From positions 3,557,001 to 3,621,000 of the forward strand of contig JAULSR010000001.1 in NCBI GenBank assembly GCA_030512295.1: a DNA stretch of 64,000 bases, given 5' to 3'. The notes beneath the pieces were generated by a model. The model saw only the letters and a program-made list of their open reading frames with translations. It was not told where the DNA came from and made no database searches. This DNA is from Bombardia bombarda (lineage: Eukaryota > Ascomycota > Sordariomycetes > Sordariales > Lasiosphaeriaceae). Numbering within the stretch: the stretch's first letter is position 1; each line of letters opens with the position of its first letter. Both the position numbers and the translations under genes were made by a program. Shown one piece after another: positions 21,351-32,611 of this stretch.

Positions 21351-22559
21351 CTACCTATTCCCCCTCGCCCCCGCCGGCGCATCAACCCGCCTCTGCTTCA
21401 ACGAGGTCCCCAGCGCATTCCTCACCTCCGGATCCGCCCTGATCGTGTTCTGCACCAGCCACTCCCTCACCTTGCCCTTGACCGCCCCCGTCGTCGCCTC
21501 GTCCCCGCCCGCAAACGGCGCCATCTCCATCTCCAACAGCCGCGCCGCGTCCGCGTCCAGCCCGCGCGCCGCCATCTCCAGCCTCTCCAGCCCCTGCCCC
21601 AACGCCGCCTCCTCGCTCCTCGCACCGCCCCCTTTCCTTCCTGCGACATTGATCTGCCCGCCCGAGGTGTCCGCCGCCAGCAGCGGGCCGATCTGCGAGA
21701 AGGCGATGTACACGGTGACGCTCAGCTTGCGCGCCAGCGAGATGGCCTGGAAGGGTAGGTACGGCGGGTGGCGCCCGCCGCCGCCGCCGCCGCCGCCGAA
21801 GCGAGTGAGTAAGGGGTTGACGAGGTTGGCGAAGAGCGGCGGGTGCGCGGGCCGCGTGATGGTGTGCAGCTCAAAGACAAACATGACGGAGAGCACGAGC
21901 CAGCGCTCGTAGCGGCCCCAGTCGAGGTAGCCGAGCAGGCCGAGGCCGTAGAGCAGGGCGGCGGCGCCGCCGTAGTAGGGGACCAGCACGCGCGCGCCGC
22001 GGAAGACGTAGTCGCTGACGGTGGCGCAGTGCTGCCAGGCGAGCACGTCGGGGCCGAAGCGCTCGTAGGCGAAGCGGCGCGCCGGGTCGAGCAGCGTGTC
22101 GGAGGCCGTCTTGAGGTGGACGAAGTAGGCGTTGATGTCGGCTTGGGAGGAGGTGGCGGTGGTGGAGGCCTTGTCGGGGTGGTACTGCGCGGCGAGGCGG
22201 CGGAAGCGGGACTTGATCTCGCGCTCGGTGGCGTCGAGGGGCACGCCGAGGTCGGCGTAGAAGGAGCCGTCGCGCTGCAGGTCGTAGTCGGCTTCGTAGA
22301 TGGTGTAGAGAAGGTAGATGGCGACGACGAGGATGTGGATGCGCCGCCGGTGCTCGGCGAAGCGGGGCGTGCCGGGCTGGGGCTTGGGGTCGCCGGCGCG
22401 GATGGTGATGCTGTAGTAGATGGATTGGACCCAGCCCGTTACCAGCTGGTGGGAGGGGGGTGAGGTTAGCTTGGGCTGTGCTTGGCTTGTTTTCTGTGGG
22501 AGGTGTCGACTTGCGTTAGGGAGGAAGCTCCATCCTAGCAGGGAGAGGATGCCCGACAT
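21351..22559 (-). CDS. Membrane-embedded J-domain protein (GC-AG intron)
   Basis: Hsp70 cochaperone anchored in a membrane, probably the ER. It starts MSGILSLLGWSFLPN, then a first TM segment (RIHILVVAIYLLYTIY), the J domain (FYADLGVPLDATEREIKSRF ... QYHPDKAS, with the essential HPD), and two more hydrophobic segments (VLVPYYGGAAALLYGLGLLG and RWLVLSVMFVFELHT). A Gly-rich loop and a hydrophilic C-terminus follow. The frame is open throughout, but 22446-22514 looks like an in-frame 69-nt intron with a GCAAGT donor, a CTAAC branch site and a CCACCAG acceptor. Removing it joins LPN to LVTGWVQSIYYS and gives 379 residues instead of 402. The specific subfamily was not recognised. Confidence 0.85.
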   Translation of the reverse strand: MSGILSLLGWSFLPNASRHLPQKTSQAQPKLTSPPSHQLVTGWVQSIYYSITIRAGDPKPQPGTPRFAEHRRRIHILVVAIYLLYTIYEADYDLQRDGSFYADLGVPLDATEREIKSRFRRLAAQYHPDKASTTATSSQADINAYFVHLKTASDTLLDPARRFAYERFGPDVLAWQHCATVSDYVFRGARVLVPYYGGAAALLYGLGLLGYLDWGRYERWLVLSVMFVFELHTITRPAHPPLFANLVNPLLTRFGGGGGGGGRHPPYLPFQAISLARKLSVTVYIAFSQIGPLLAADTSGGQINVAGRKGGGARSEEAALGQGLERLEMAARGLDADAARLLEMEMAPFAGGDEATTGAVKGKVREWLVQNTIRADPEVRNALGTSLKQRRVDAPAGARGNR

Positions 22560-23725
22560 GTTTTGTGGTGATGCGCAGTACTTGGTAGTGATGGTGGTTG
22601 TGGCTTTAACCTGGTGATGTAAGGAATGAATAGTGGGATTACGAAGCAGTCATGGCAAGAAAGTGACTTGCTTGTTCAAAAGAGAAAATACAAGACAAAA
22701 GGAGTAGAAAGGGGTATGGTGCCAACGATTGACTGAAGTGAAAGAAAAGCGCGGCAGGGCGAGACAGTTTAGAAAATGCGTTGGCGCGAAGGTGAACTTG
22801 TCCACATTGTCATTGTCCACTCAAGCTTGGCATCACGGCGGGACCTAGACCTTACATGCCAGAACCGCATTCGTAGGTAGGTGTCCACAGCGGGGATCCC
22901 TTGCTTTTAGGGAACAAGCGCGCTGCCCGGTTAATACTCGGCCGACAATTTACAGGAATATCCACGGGACTGGTATAAGTGCTCGATCCAGCTCCGGATT
23001 TTGTGACGACAAACAACCCAAGTTACGTTGCAGATAAAAGGCACTCGTGAACTCTCAGCTTGGAGTTTCTTTGGGTGTTTTCAATGGAGAGAACTGATTC
23101 AATCCTGGCGCTTAATACTACGTATTCTTGGTGCCTGATTTCAAGTTTATTGCCCTTTTTACATGTATTTCTAGATCTAGTGATCATTCATTTACGCCCC
23201 ATTCCAGACGATGTCTTCCTCCTTCCCTCCGAGCCATCCCTTAGCATCGTCACTGGAAAATAATCTGCGGTTTAGGTGGTTGATTCCAAGGTCACCGTCC
23301 ATTGAAATCTGCTTGCTTTCAGAATGCCGTTTTCGTCTCGTCTTCATCTCTGAAGCGCGCTTGGTCAGGCTTGCTCACGGGCGTTCATACCGGTAGTACA
23401 CGTTTTCTGATCATGGGCTCGTGATGTTTGTCTTCCGTCTGGTCTAAGCCAGGTGTGAATCAAGCGCTTCATCTGATTGTCGAGCTTGGAAAAACCAAAC
23501 GCAAACGCTACTTGGTCAATTCAAGACGTAATGGAGTCGCACCTTCCTTTTTTTTTCTCTTGCACTCTTCCTCTTACCTCTTCACGTCACCGTCCTTGCC
23601 TTGCAAGTGGACCGCTCCCCTTCACCACATCCACGGCAGCTTCCCTCTGCAGGTAGCCGGCTAACCATTCATCGTCCACATCTTTCCCCTCATCGCACAT
23701 TGTGCTTGACATCCAGCCATTCAAA
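22560..23725. other. Divergent intergenic region
   Basis: 1.17 kb between the divergent J-protein and zinc-finger genes, presumably both promoters. No supported ORF or RNA. Confidence 0.4.
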
Positions 23726-25117
23726 ATGGGGGTCATTTGTCCCGAGTGTGACCTCGAGGTGCCCGACCGGGCAAGACTTCTTGCACATTGGAAGGACAAG
23801 TATGGGAAGAGAAATCAACACTACCACTGTTCCCTTTGCGGTATTCTCTTTCAAACGGAGCAGGCGAGTCATCGCCATAAAAGAGAGGTAGGTTGGCCCG
23901 TATTGTTCATTCCATCAATACACAAATACTGACGGTCCGTCTCCAAACAGCAGCATGCCGTTGAACAGGAACTCCCCTGCCCGGGTTGCAAGGAGACGTT
24001 TGTAAGCGCTGGCGGCCTCATGCAGCATATCGAGAAGAATCTTTGCAAGGTCATCGGAAACAAAGATCTCTCTGAACACCGCGACAAGATGATGGCCTTT
24101 GCTCGAGAGCTCCAGCGACGTCATCATGGTTTGGACCCTGATGCTCAAAGCACCAGGCCCGGCACAGCCAACACCACCACACCGGACTTCTCGGAATACT
24201 TGTCACGAGATGGCATGGTCAGTTCAATGGGCGGGGCCAAGCTCTCATCGTACTGGCCCACGGCGGAGAACACGGTCCGCCCCAATCCAGTAACGTTCGA
24301 GATGAAGGAGGTGGATTTCCCAGATATTGCGAAACTGAGTATCACGAAAGAGCCGTCTCGCAATGGAGAGCAGTCGGGTCCCGGCAATATCAAGGGAGGA
24401 CCGCAGCCCGGCAAGGTAGGACCGAAGCCTGGCAATCCGTGGACAACCAATAAAGTCCCCTCCCCGAATGCACCGCAGCCTGACAACGAAGAGCCGAAGC
24501 CTGCCAATCCATGGGCCGCCAAGAAGAACCTCTTTCCAAATGCGCCGCCGCCCACTCGTGCAACGCCCGAGCAGCTACAGGCCATACGTGAGCCAGCCAG
24601 AACCAAGGAGACTGCATGGCCGGAGGACCATCCCAACAACCCCAACTTTGACATCGGAAAGTACTATGTCCAGTACTTACAAAAGTACAAGTGTCCGCAG
24701 AACCGTTGCCCGTAAGTGACACCGCCTCGCCATATCTCGACCGTGCATCTGCTAACAGGGCCACTGAATAGAAAGTCATTCCCCTCCGGTGCAGGCCTTG
24801 TAGCCCACCTGCGATCAGATGCCCATAACACATCCGTCAAGGTGCAGTGCCCGCATTGCAAGAAATGGTTCAACGACATGTCAGGTCTCATGCAGCACGC
24901 CGAGTCACAGGGCGTGCGATGCAAAATCCAAACGACTACCGAATACCGTCCGTTCTTGAGCCAGCTCACGGCTGGCGTCATCGATACGGTTGATTCGCCG
25001 AATGGCAGCGGCCCGGTAGTGTATACTGTCCCTGAGGATGCACGCAATATTCTTGGCGGCGGAGACAAATCAAAGGAGGTGGAGAGGCAGGTCAAAAAGG
25101 AGGATAGGTTTTGGTAA
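23726..25117 (+). CDS. C2H2-type zinc-finger protein
   Basis: Three exons (23726-23887, 23951-24711, 24772-25117; introns 63 and 60 nt), 422 residues. The N-terminus carries two linked Cys-pair fingers (CPEC...H near residues 5-20 and CSLC...HRHK ending near 53), then a C2HC-like finger (CPGCKETFVSAGGLMQHIEK). The middle is Pro/Asn-rich with repeats of the form GPKPGNPWTTNK / EPKPANPWAAKK. Two more fingers close the protein (CPQNRCPKSFPSGAGLVAHL and CPHCKKWFNDMSGLMQHAE). The fingers have non-standard spacing and lack the TGEKP linkers of DNA-binding arrays. RNA or protein binding is as likely as transcription control. The start at 23726 (MGVICPEC) was preferred over 23702, which adds eight unconserved residues. 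Confidence 0.88.
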
Positions 25118-25356
25118 TGGGACTTGCTGGAATGGTGGATTTGGCTGGTGAGTTTCTATATGGAGATGGGATGGACAGATTTGAGCATGGTGATACACAG
25201 GTAAAGCAAAGGGTAAGTCATGAGTGGCGAGCTGAGATAGGTAGGTACATAGGTAATTAGAAAAGGAAAATGAAGGCAACGACTGATTGGGAAGAGCAAG
25301 AGTTGACCTACCCATCTCTCGTCCTGCTATGAACTGCTGTAACTCAACCTCAGAGC
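25118..25356. other. 3' flank of the zinc-finger gene
   Basis: Short noncoding stretch leading to the 5S gene; no other feature seen. Confidence 0.4.
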
Positions 25357-25475
25357 ACATACGGCCATAGATAGTGGAAAACTCGGCATCCCGTCCGCTC
25401 TGCCCTAGATAAGCCACTAATCGCCAGACTAGTAGTTGGGTCGGTGACGACCAGCGAATCCCTGGTGCTGTATGT
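25357..25475 (+). rRNA. 5S ribosomal RNA (dispersed, divergent copy)
   Basis: 119-nt match to the fungal 5S pattern. The ends ACATACGGCC and GCTGTATGT pair as helix I. The conserved inner blocks TCCCGTCCGCTCTGCCC and AGTAGTTGGGTCGGTGACGA are present, with the box C-like CCAGCGAATCCCTGG. A T8 terminator follows at 25475-25482. It stands alone, as 5S genes do in Neurospora and relatives. Compared with the commonly known form from memory (GGTGG...CCACC), the stem near the GTGA loop reads GGTCG...CGACC, a paired change that keeps the helix. The 5' half is more divergent, so it may be a minor 5S type or a decaying copy. Confidence 0.88.
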
Positions 25476-25482
25476 TTTTTTT

Positions 25483-26243
25483 ACGTTTTTGACATACATT
25501 TTTAATCGCACTGTATATCGTTTTGCTCGTACTTCTTTCATCATTCTATCTATTTCTTGATTCATTGAAGCTAATAGTACTTATCATGTAATTGAATATC
25601 AAGTTCAAGTGTCTAGCTATATCCTGCACTCTGTGGCGGTGGGTCGCCTCGTTTTGAAACGATGCTTTAAGTCTGCGGGGACATGCATGTATGTGCACAT
25701 CCAATAAGGACAATGCCAGATTTTGTAAAAGAGTGTGTATTTATTTCTCTTAAGAAATAAGGCCTGAAGACTATCTAGCTATCTACAGTTTTATTTGTTT
25801 TCTTGGGGCAATGTGGGACGCCACATAGCGCTTGTGACCTCGCGGCTCCTTTGCCCCTTTTTTTTTTCATTCTCAAACTTGCACACACCGATTTGGCCGC
25901 GGCGGCCCGTGACTTGAACATCAAAACTTTCAACCCGAAATTAATCCACCAAAATCAGAAAGGTAAACCAAAAGAAAAATGGTGTTAAATGAATGTGTCG
26001 AAGGGAAAAGAGAATGTTAGAGAACCAATATCCCATATTCATAATCGCCAACATCCCCATTGCCAGTATCTTCATCAAATAGATCTCCAGGACTTCCTGA
26101 AACAGTCTGAATCTGGTGCCAACCAGTCTCTATCATGGTTATGCTTGTGCTTCCGTGTTAGCTGGTCACAACTTGTCTGGATTCTTATCGATAGTATCGC
26201 CCACGATGTACTTGAGATGAGTAGTACTTACGTCGGATCATGA
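25483..26243. other. AT-rich intergenic region
   Basis: About 760 bases between the 5S gene and the 3' end of the small Cys-rich gene. AT-rich; no supported feature. Confidence 0.4.
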
Positions 26244-26543
26244 CTAAATTCCCAAGGCTCCAACCTCGGCGAGCCAGTTCCTCCAATTTTTGGGCAGTTC
26301 GATCTCTTCCTTGCTCATGACGTTGCACACCGTACCAATGACGACATGGTACTTGTTCAGCGCTTTGGCGTCCTGCGACCATGTATGCTTGCACTCGTCC
26401 CAGTTATGACACTTTGTTTGGCTGTTTTCGCCGCCATAGATGCTGTTGGCGGCTAAACATTCGCATTCCCAGCCTTCGACCGTGTTGTCGTTCAGGTCCT
26501 CAGGCTTCTCGGAGGGGAACTCGTGTGAACTTAGGATAGGCAT
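26244..26543 (-). CDS. Small Cys-rich hypothetical protein
   Basis: 99 residues, one exon, starting MPILSSHEFPSEKPEDLNDN. It has no signal peptide or TM segment. It carries five Cys (WECEC, KCHNWDEC and GTVCNVM) and a Trp-rich second half (CKHTWSQDAK, PKNWRNWLAEVG). The frame is open upstream to 26957, but the part above MPIL is low-complexity and reads like 5' leader. A TATAAAT element sits about 210 bases upstream (26753-26759). No family was recognised. It may be a small lineage-specific protein, and expression evidence is needed to be sure that it is a gene. Confidence 0.5.
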   Translation of the reverse strand: MPILSSHEFPSEKPEDLNDNTVEGWECECLAANSIYGGENSQTKCHNWDECKHTWSQDAKALNKYHVVIGTVCNVMSKEEIELPKNWRNWLAEVGALGI

Positions 26544-26752
26544 GATGAATGGTAGTTGGTAAGATATAGGTAGGTCTGGGGTGGCTTGTTCAAGCTGTGC
26601 GTTGGAGAAGGTCAAGGTGCTGCTGGTCTCGACGAGACAGGTTTGGTTTTTGATCTGGCTTGGTTGTTGTATTGTTCGAAGGGGGAGAGAAGAGAATGGT
26701 GAGTTGGATGGATGATGAGAGAAGAGCTCGAGGGATGGTGATCCAGAAGCGG

Positions 26753-26759
26753 ATTTATA
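26753..26759 (-). promoter_or_regulatory. TATA-like element of the small Cys-rich gene
   Basis: Minus-strand TATAAAT in the context GAGTATAAATCCGC, about 210 bases upstream of the chosen ATG. Confidence 0.4.
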
Positions 26760-26881
26760 CTCGTCGAGAGCGGTCCTTAGACATGGGCTCATAATCGCCA
26801 ACAACATCATCTGCTTTCCGTGATCCATGCGGATTCGTATTCCGGGACGCCGATAAACAGTCCACGTCACCGGAAGTAGGT

Positions 26882-27118
26882 TTGCTTCCGGCTGACTGCC
26901 TTCGTGGAACCTTTGCTGATGAGAATAGGAGGCGTGAGGATGTAAACAAGCCAGCATGTAAACAAAGGGGCTGCTTTAGAGAGAGAGAGAGATGCAGTCT
27001 AGCAAGCGACCATCGCGCTTCATGATGTACGGAGCCGTAATTCAGTCAACAGTGGCTTGCTTCTGGATCCTTTGTGGAACCTATGTTGACGATAATGAGG
27101 AGCGTGAACAAACCAGCA
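26882..27118. repeat. Diverged direct duplication (two copies of about 62-75 nt)
   Basis: Copy A is 26882-26956 and copy B is 27057-27118. Shared blocks in order are TTGCTTC-GG, CCTT-GTGGAACCT, TG-TGA-GA-AAT, GGAG-CGTGA and AACAA-CCAGCA. Several differences are C/T or G/A transitions. The repeat lies upstream of the small Cys-rich gene. It may be an old promoter-region duplication or fragments of a mobile element. Confidence 0.6.
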
Positions 27119-28317
27119 CACTGTGATAGGAGGTCTCTCCAGCCAGATTTCCGCATGGATAGGGGTGTATCCCAGCCAGAAGGCCGCATAAAAGGATAGT
27201 ATTTCACCGTACAGATGACAACAAACTGCTGACCAGTAAGCAAGCGTAATATAGGGTTTCCAAACAACGCCTCATGGTCCTGCCCTCAACAGACAATCAA
27301 GCCACCACAAAAGCCTCCGTACAATATCACATTGCCCTCGACAGCCTCTATCAACAAGGCAACAGTCTGTGGTGACGAAGAAAGCGGAGCAATATTGGCC
27401 TCTGTGACCCTTCACCTTGAACAACAGCCTACACATCAGCCAGCAGCCAGAAACCAGTGCAAAGGATCTTTGCTTTCCAGTCCGCAATAATAAGACGCCG
27501 CTGATATGTGATTCTAAATAGAATAGTACTCAATGTGAAATATTCACACACCCTCACCCAACCCTCGATGTCTTCTACCTGGCCAAGCCACCAACTAACG
27601 TCCTTGACCGGTCGGTTGTGGCGGCGACGGCCCGCCCCTTAACGCACCGGACAAACAAAACAGCAGCTAAAAACATGGGTAGCTTGATTTCTGCATCTGA
27701 GACCGTATCCGAAGACTGTATCGGAGCCGGTACTACCACCAGCATTTGACCTATTCAATCGAGCTCAGTTAGGGAGCGCTCTCGAGTCTCCTCTGGTGTA
27801 ACTCTTGTATACTAAACAAGCAATCACAAACATAAACACAAGGAGTGTTCGGGTACCTACAGAGGTGTGGAATAATTATCGTGTTTATTACCGTGCTGTT
27901 TCGAGTACTCACTCGTGTTGACTACCCGTCAAGTACAACACAGTATTCTGGCAAGTAGGCAAACACGGATAAACTGAATCCTAAAAAGGTAAAATTATGA
28001 TGCTTTTGCAACGCCCTTCCATAGCCGGTCGCCAGTTTATCAAAAGATGCTGAGTTTACTGACCTAAATTGAGGTTACTAGCAAACGAGGACAGACATCA
28101 GAACATCCAGTCTCGCCAGACTAACCACAGCAGTACCGTCCCTCAAAAACAAACAACAATGCAACACCATACCTCCCATACGATCATATGCTATCTGTCC
28201 ATGCATTTATATGTGTGTCCTACCCTCCTCCTTCTATATGTGTGCACGCATGTGTGCGTTCATACCAGCAGCCACAATCCCATCCCATTCATGCATCCGT
28301 GTCACTCCCCCCACCCA
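27119..28317. other. Intergenic region
   Basis: 1.2 kb between the small Cys-rich gene and the 3' end of the helicase gene. It has a further imperfect pair of CCAGCCAGA-CCGCAT units at about 27140-27190. No supported gene. Confidence 0.4.
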
Positions 28318-31300
28318 CTACGCATCAAGCCCATCCAGCTCAATCAGCTTGACCACCGCCCTGATCACCTCGTTCTTCTCCAGATCCAGCGCAGGGTTCT
28401 CCACCTTCATAGCAATCAGCTTGTCAATAACACCCCTGAGCCGCGACACCAGCACTCCAATGCGCGCCCACCCGCGCAAGCGCAGCCACCCGTCCACCAC
28501 GAGACCGCGCCCCAGCGTGTCGAGCTCGATGGCGCCCGAGAAGAGAAGTAGCGTGTAGGCGTTGAATGCTGAACCACAATTGTTAGCAACTGCAATCTCC
28601 AACAAGAAAGGAGAAAGAAAAAAAAAAAACACTCACGCGTCAAATCCCTCACAAAAATCTTGCTCGTCGCCATCTTGGTAAAGTACGACATAAACGCCGA
28701 CCCGCTCGGAAACGCCTGGTTGTCAAACATGGTACTCGCCGGATGCACAAACACCCGCCCGCTATCCTGCGAGAAGTACCTGATCGTCTTGGCCTCGGGG
28801 TCCAGCTCGACCGCGCCCGAGACCGACGTGGCAAACTTCTTGTCGGGGAACTGTATCCGCGCGATCTGCGGGCTGAAGGCGCTCGCCGTCAGCGCGCGCA
28901 GCAGCGCCCTCGACGGCGCCGAGCCCGCCGTGCGGTTCTGCTCCCTGATGCCCATCTCCGACAGCGCCGAGTAGTACTGCGTCCGCGTCGACGAGATGTC
29001 CGACATGGTGTTGTACGACAGGAAACTCTCGTCGCAAAACATGCGCACCTGCCGCTGCGGCACGCGGTCGCGCGTCATGCCGTCCCACTCCTGGAACGCC
29101 CGCAGGTCCGTGAGCAGGTCGCCGTCGCCCTGCGAGAAGCGCATCTTTGCCTCCTTCGCCTCGTTGCGCTTGTCCGGCGGCGAGAGGAACGGGCTCCTGC
29201 TGCTGAGGATCGCCGCGATGGTGACGCACTCGTCCAGGCAGCCAAAGATGGACCCGAACACCATGAGCTTGCCGCAGCGCAGGTCCGCGGGGATCATGGC
29301 CAGCTGCTGGCCCAGCGCCGTCAGCTCCTCGCCGTCGAGCGCGCCCATGCGCTGCAGCATGTGGATGGCGCCGTCGACCGCCGTCGCCTCGGGGGGTGTC
29401 GGGGCGCGCGCGAGGAAGTTGCTCACGTCGCGTATGCCCATGGCGCGCACGGCCAGGCACAGCTGCTCGAGCGGCACGCGCCGGATCTCGGGCTCGGGCC
29501 GCGCCGCCATCTGGAACTCGAGGTTCTTGGTGTAGAGCTTGTAGCACTTGCCCGCCTGGACACGGCCGGCTCGGCCGCGGCGCTGCTTGCAGGCCGCGAG
29601 CGACGCCCACGTCTCCTCGAGCTTGCGCATGTTGTTTGCCGGGTCGTACGACGTCTCCTTCACCTTGCCGCTGTCGATGACGGCGACGATGTCGTCGATG
29701 GTGATGGACGTCTCGGCCACGTTGGTGGCCACTACTACCTTCCGCTTGCCCGACGGCGCACCCTGGAACACCTTCTTCTGCTCCCTGGTCTCTAGCGATG
29801 CATGTAGAGGCAGTACATGAAGAGCTGGCACAGCCCGCAGCGCGTTACAAGCCCGGTTGATCTCGGCCACACCGGGCAGGAAGATGAGGATGCCGCCGGG
29901 CATCTTCTCATATGACAGATCGCTATCGATCTCCTTGACCGTCTCCACAAGAAGGTCGTAGTTGATGCGGCTACCCAGCTTCTGAATGACCTTATTGATA
30001 GGATCCGCATCATCGCCCCCCTTGCTCGCCGCCGGCTCGTCGTCGTAGTAATTGCCTCTGCTCGCAACAGTAAAGTTCGTCATGCGGATCACATCATCCA
30101 GGTAGTAATCCTCAACCGGGTACGTCCGGCCGGCAATTTCCACCAGCCCAACCGTAATCCCCTGCCGGTCGGCAGTGAAGTAGTCCTTGAACGACGCTGC
30201 GTCGAGCGTGGCGCTCATCAGGATGAGCTTCAGGTCCCGCCGCTTGTACAGGACGTCGCGGATGATGCTCAGCAAGAAATCCGTATCGAGACTGCGCTCG
30301 TGCACCTCATCAACAACAATATGGCTGACATTAGCAAGCGACGACACCACGTCGTCAATGCGGCCGCCAGACGTCTGCAGCCGCCTGAGCAGCACACCCG
30401 TCGTGACAAACGTAATCTTTGTATCTCGCGTCGTCTTGCTCTCGCCGCGGATGATGTAGCCGATCTCCTGGCCGACGCGGGAGCACCGCTCGTCGCTGAC
30501 ACGGTCCGCCAGGCCGAGGGCCGAGATACGGCGCGGCTGCGTGACAATGATGTTTGCGCCGTGTCCGAGCCCCTTCTGGTACAAGTCATCCAGCACAAAC
30601 TGCACAGACTGCGTCGACTTGCCCGAACCGGTCTCTCCCGATATGATGGTGACCTGGTTCTCGGCCACGGTGTGCACCACCTCGTCGCGCACCAGCCAGG
30701 CAGGCAGCTTCTGTCGCTGGGCCAGCATCTTCTGGTACCCGGGGGTCTCGCTGCGCGCGGCCCACTCGAGGTTGCTGCGCGGGTCGGGCGTCCAGTTGAT
30801 GGGGTCTGGGAAGCGCGGGCGCTGCCGCCTGCGCGACAGCTTCGCGGCCGCCTTGGGCTCCTCGGACGCGGCCGAGGCCACGGCGGCCACGTCGCGGAGG
30901 GCGCCCGGCCGGTCGATGATGTCGTTGATGTTCTCTTGCACCCAGTCTGCGACAAAGTAGATCTTACTCTCCTCGCCGTGGAGCGAGGCGCTTGCGTAGG
31001 CCATGGCCTTTTTGATTATGCTCAGCTTGATGTACGCAGGGAGTCCCGCCACGACGGACAGGATGATCTGGGCGGGGTACTGTGGCGACTTGCGGAACTG
31101 CAGGTAGGTTTCGACGTTGGGGTTGGCTCCGTTGGCGACCGACTCGAGCTTGATCTGGCACACGTCTGGCGAGGTTCTGGAGCAGTTGTCGCCAAAGCTT
31201 GCCTCTAGAGTGGCCATCTCTTCCTCCCAGCACTCTTCGGGTGTTCTGTGATTGTCTCGGACGGTGAGATCCGCCTTGTACAGGTCCTCGTCGCCATCTG

Positions 31301-32611
31301 CACCGCTCGTCAGGAGAAGGTGTTGCAGGGCTTCGGCGGCGCTGCCTTCGTCGCCGTTGCGTGCTGTCAGAATCTTGCGGCAGAGATCTACCGAGTACCC
31401 AGACTGCGCGAGACGCTTGATGGCGCCTTCCTTCCGTAGATCGGTGGCTCCCACAGTGACACCGGCGCTGTACCTCTCTGGCAGCGCCCATCGTGGGAGG
31501 TCGTCCTCAGGAATATGCACGAGGAGCCACTCCAGCGCCTCCTCGCGATCCTTGCACTCCTCGATGGCCTCCTCAATATGACTCTGCCGGAAGCCCAGTT
31601 CCTTGAACTCGTTGACAATCGCCGCCTTTTGCGATGCCGACATGACCACCCCGTAGGGATTCCACACCGTCTCCCTGCGGAGCAGGTCCTCAAGGTGGGT
31701 CCGCGTCTTGTTGCCCATCTCGATCTTGGGGACGGTAGCCCAGCCTCGCATGAGCGTATGGGCTCCATTACTACCTCCGCCGCCACCGCCGCCACCGCCG
31801 CCACCGCCGCCAGATGACGAGTTACCTCTGAGCGCCAGAATAGAAGTGCCAGGCTCCTCAGCAGCCTTGTCGCGGATAGCCTGCTGCTGCTTCCTCTTCT
31901 TCTCCGCCACGGCCTTGGCCTCCTCGCGCTCGCGCAGCGCCTGGAACGGATCGGCCTCGTACATCCAGGCCTTGCCCTCCCGGATGTCCTGCTTCTTCAG
32001 GGCCTCAAACTCCTTCCACAGCAGCCGGTAGTCGGGCGGCAGCGAGATCTGCAGGTTCTTCATGTTGCAGACGCGGTAGAGGCCGTAGGTGGCGGCGAAG
32101 TGCTTGGCCTCGAGGGCGGTGGGGCGGTAGGCCAGGTGGACGTGGCTGGGGGGCAGCTTGAAGGGCGGCAGCTTGGTCATCTCCTGCGTCTTTGGGTTCC
32201 GGGCGGCGAGGCTGACAAAGACGGAGTAGCCCTCGGGCGTCTTGATGGTGTTGTACTCGGGGCGCTCCCACTTCATGCGCTGGCAGTGCTCCGAGAGCAG
32301 GTTGACGGGCAGCTTGCCCGTCCACGACATGCCGCCGATGATCTGCTTGATGGTGGGCTTGGGGGCCCGGCGTCCTCGACGGCTTCGGTGCCGGCTGCCG
32401 GTTTGCTGCTGCTGGGGCCGGCGGCCGAAGAAGAGGCCCCGCCGCCACCGCCGCCGCGCCTTGGCTTGGGGTCCTTGTCTGAGTTGGAGAAGACGATAAA
32501 GTCATCTTCGACGGGGGCTTTCTTGACCACCTTCTTGGGTTTGGCCGCAGCTGCGGGTGCTGGGGCGGGTTTTGGGGGCGCAGGGGCATGGTTCTTTCCC
32601 TTTTTGGCCAT
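28318..32611 (-). CDS. DExH-box RNA helicase, Ucp12/YLR419W (DHX29/DHX57) type (one frameshift)
   Basis: Large DEAH/RHA helicase, about 1408 residues after allowing for one missing base. Exon 1 is 32611-28637 and exon 2 is 28568-28318 (68-nt intron, joining at RDLTPFNAY). After a Lys/Pro/Ala N-terminus (MAKKGKNHAPAPPK) come the conserved IKQIIGGMSWTGKLPVNLL block, a UBA-like helix set (IVNEFKELGFRQSHIEEAIE) and an RWD-like region. The helicase core follows: motif I GETGSGKST, motif II DEVH, motif III SAT, motif VI QRRGRAGR, then winged-helix/ratchet and OB domains. DHX29-like enzymes assist translation initiation on structured mRNA; the role of the fungal branch is less clear. The first ~85 codons (to GTEAVEDAGPP) are in another frame from the rest. 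The break is at a run of five G (plus strand, 32361-32365), where one added base restores one frame. Confidence 0.92.
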
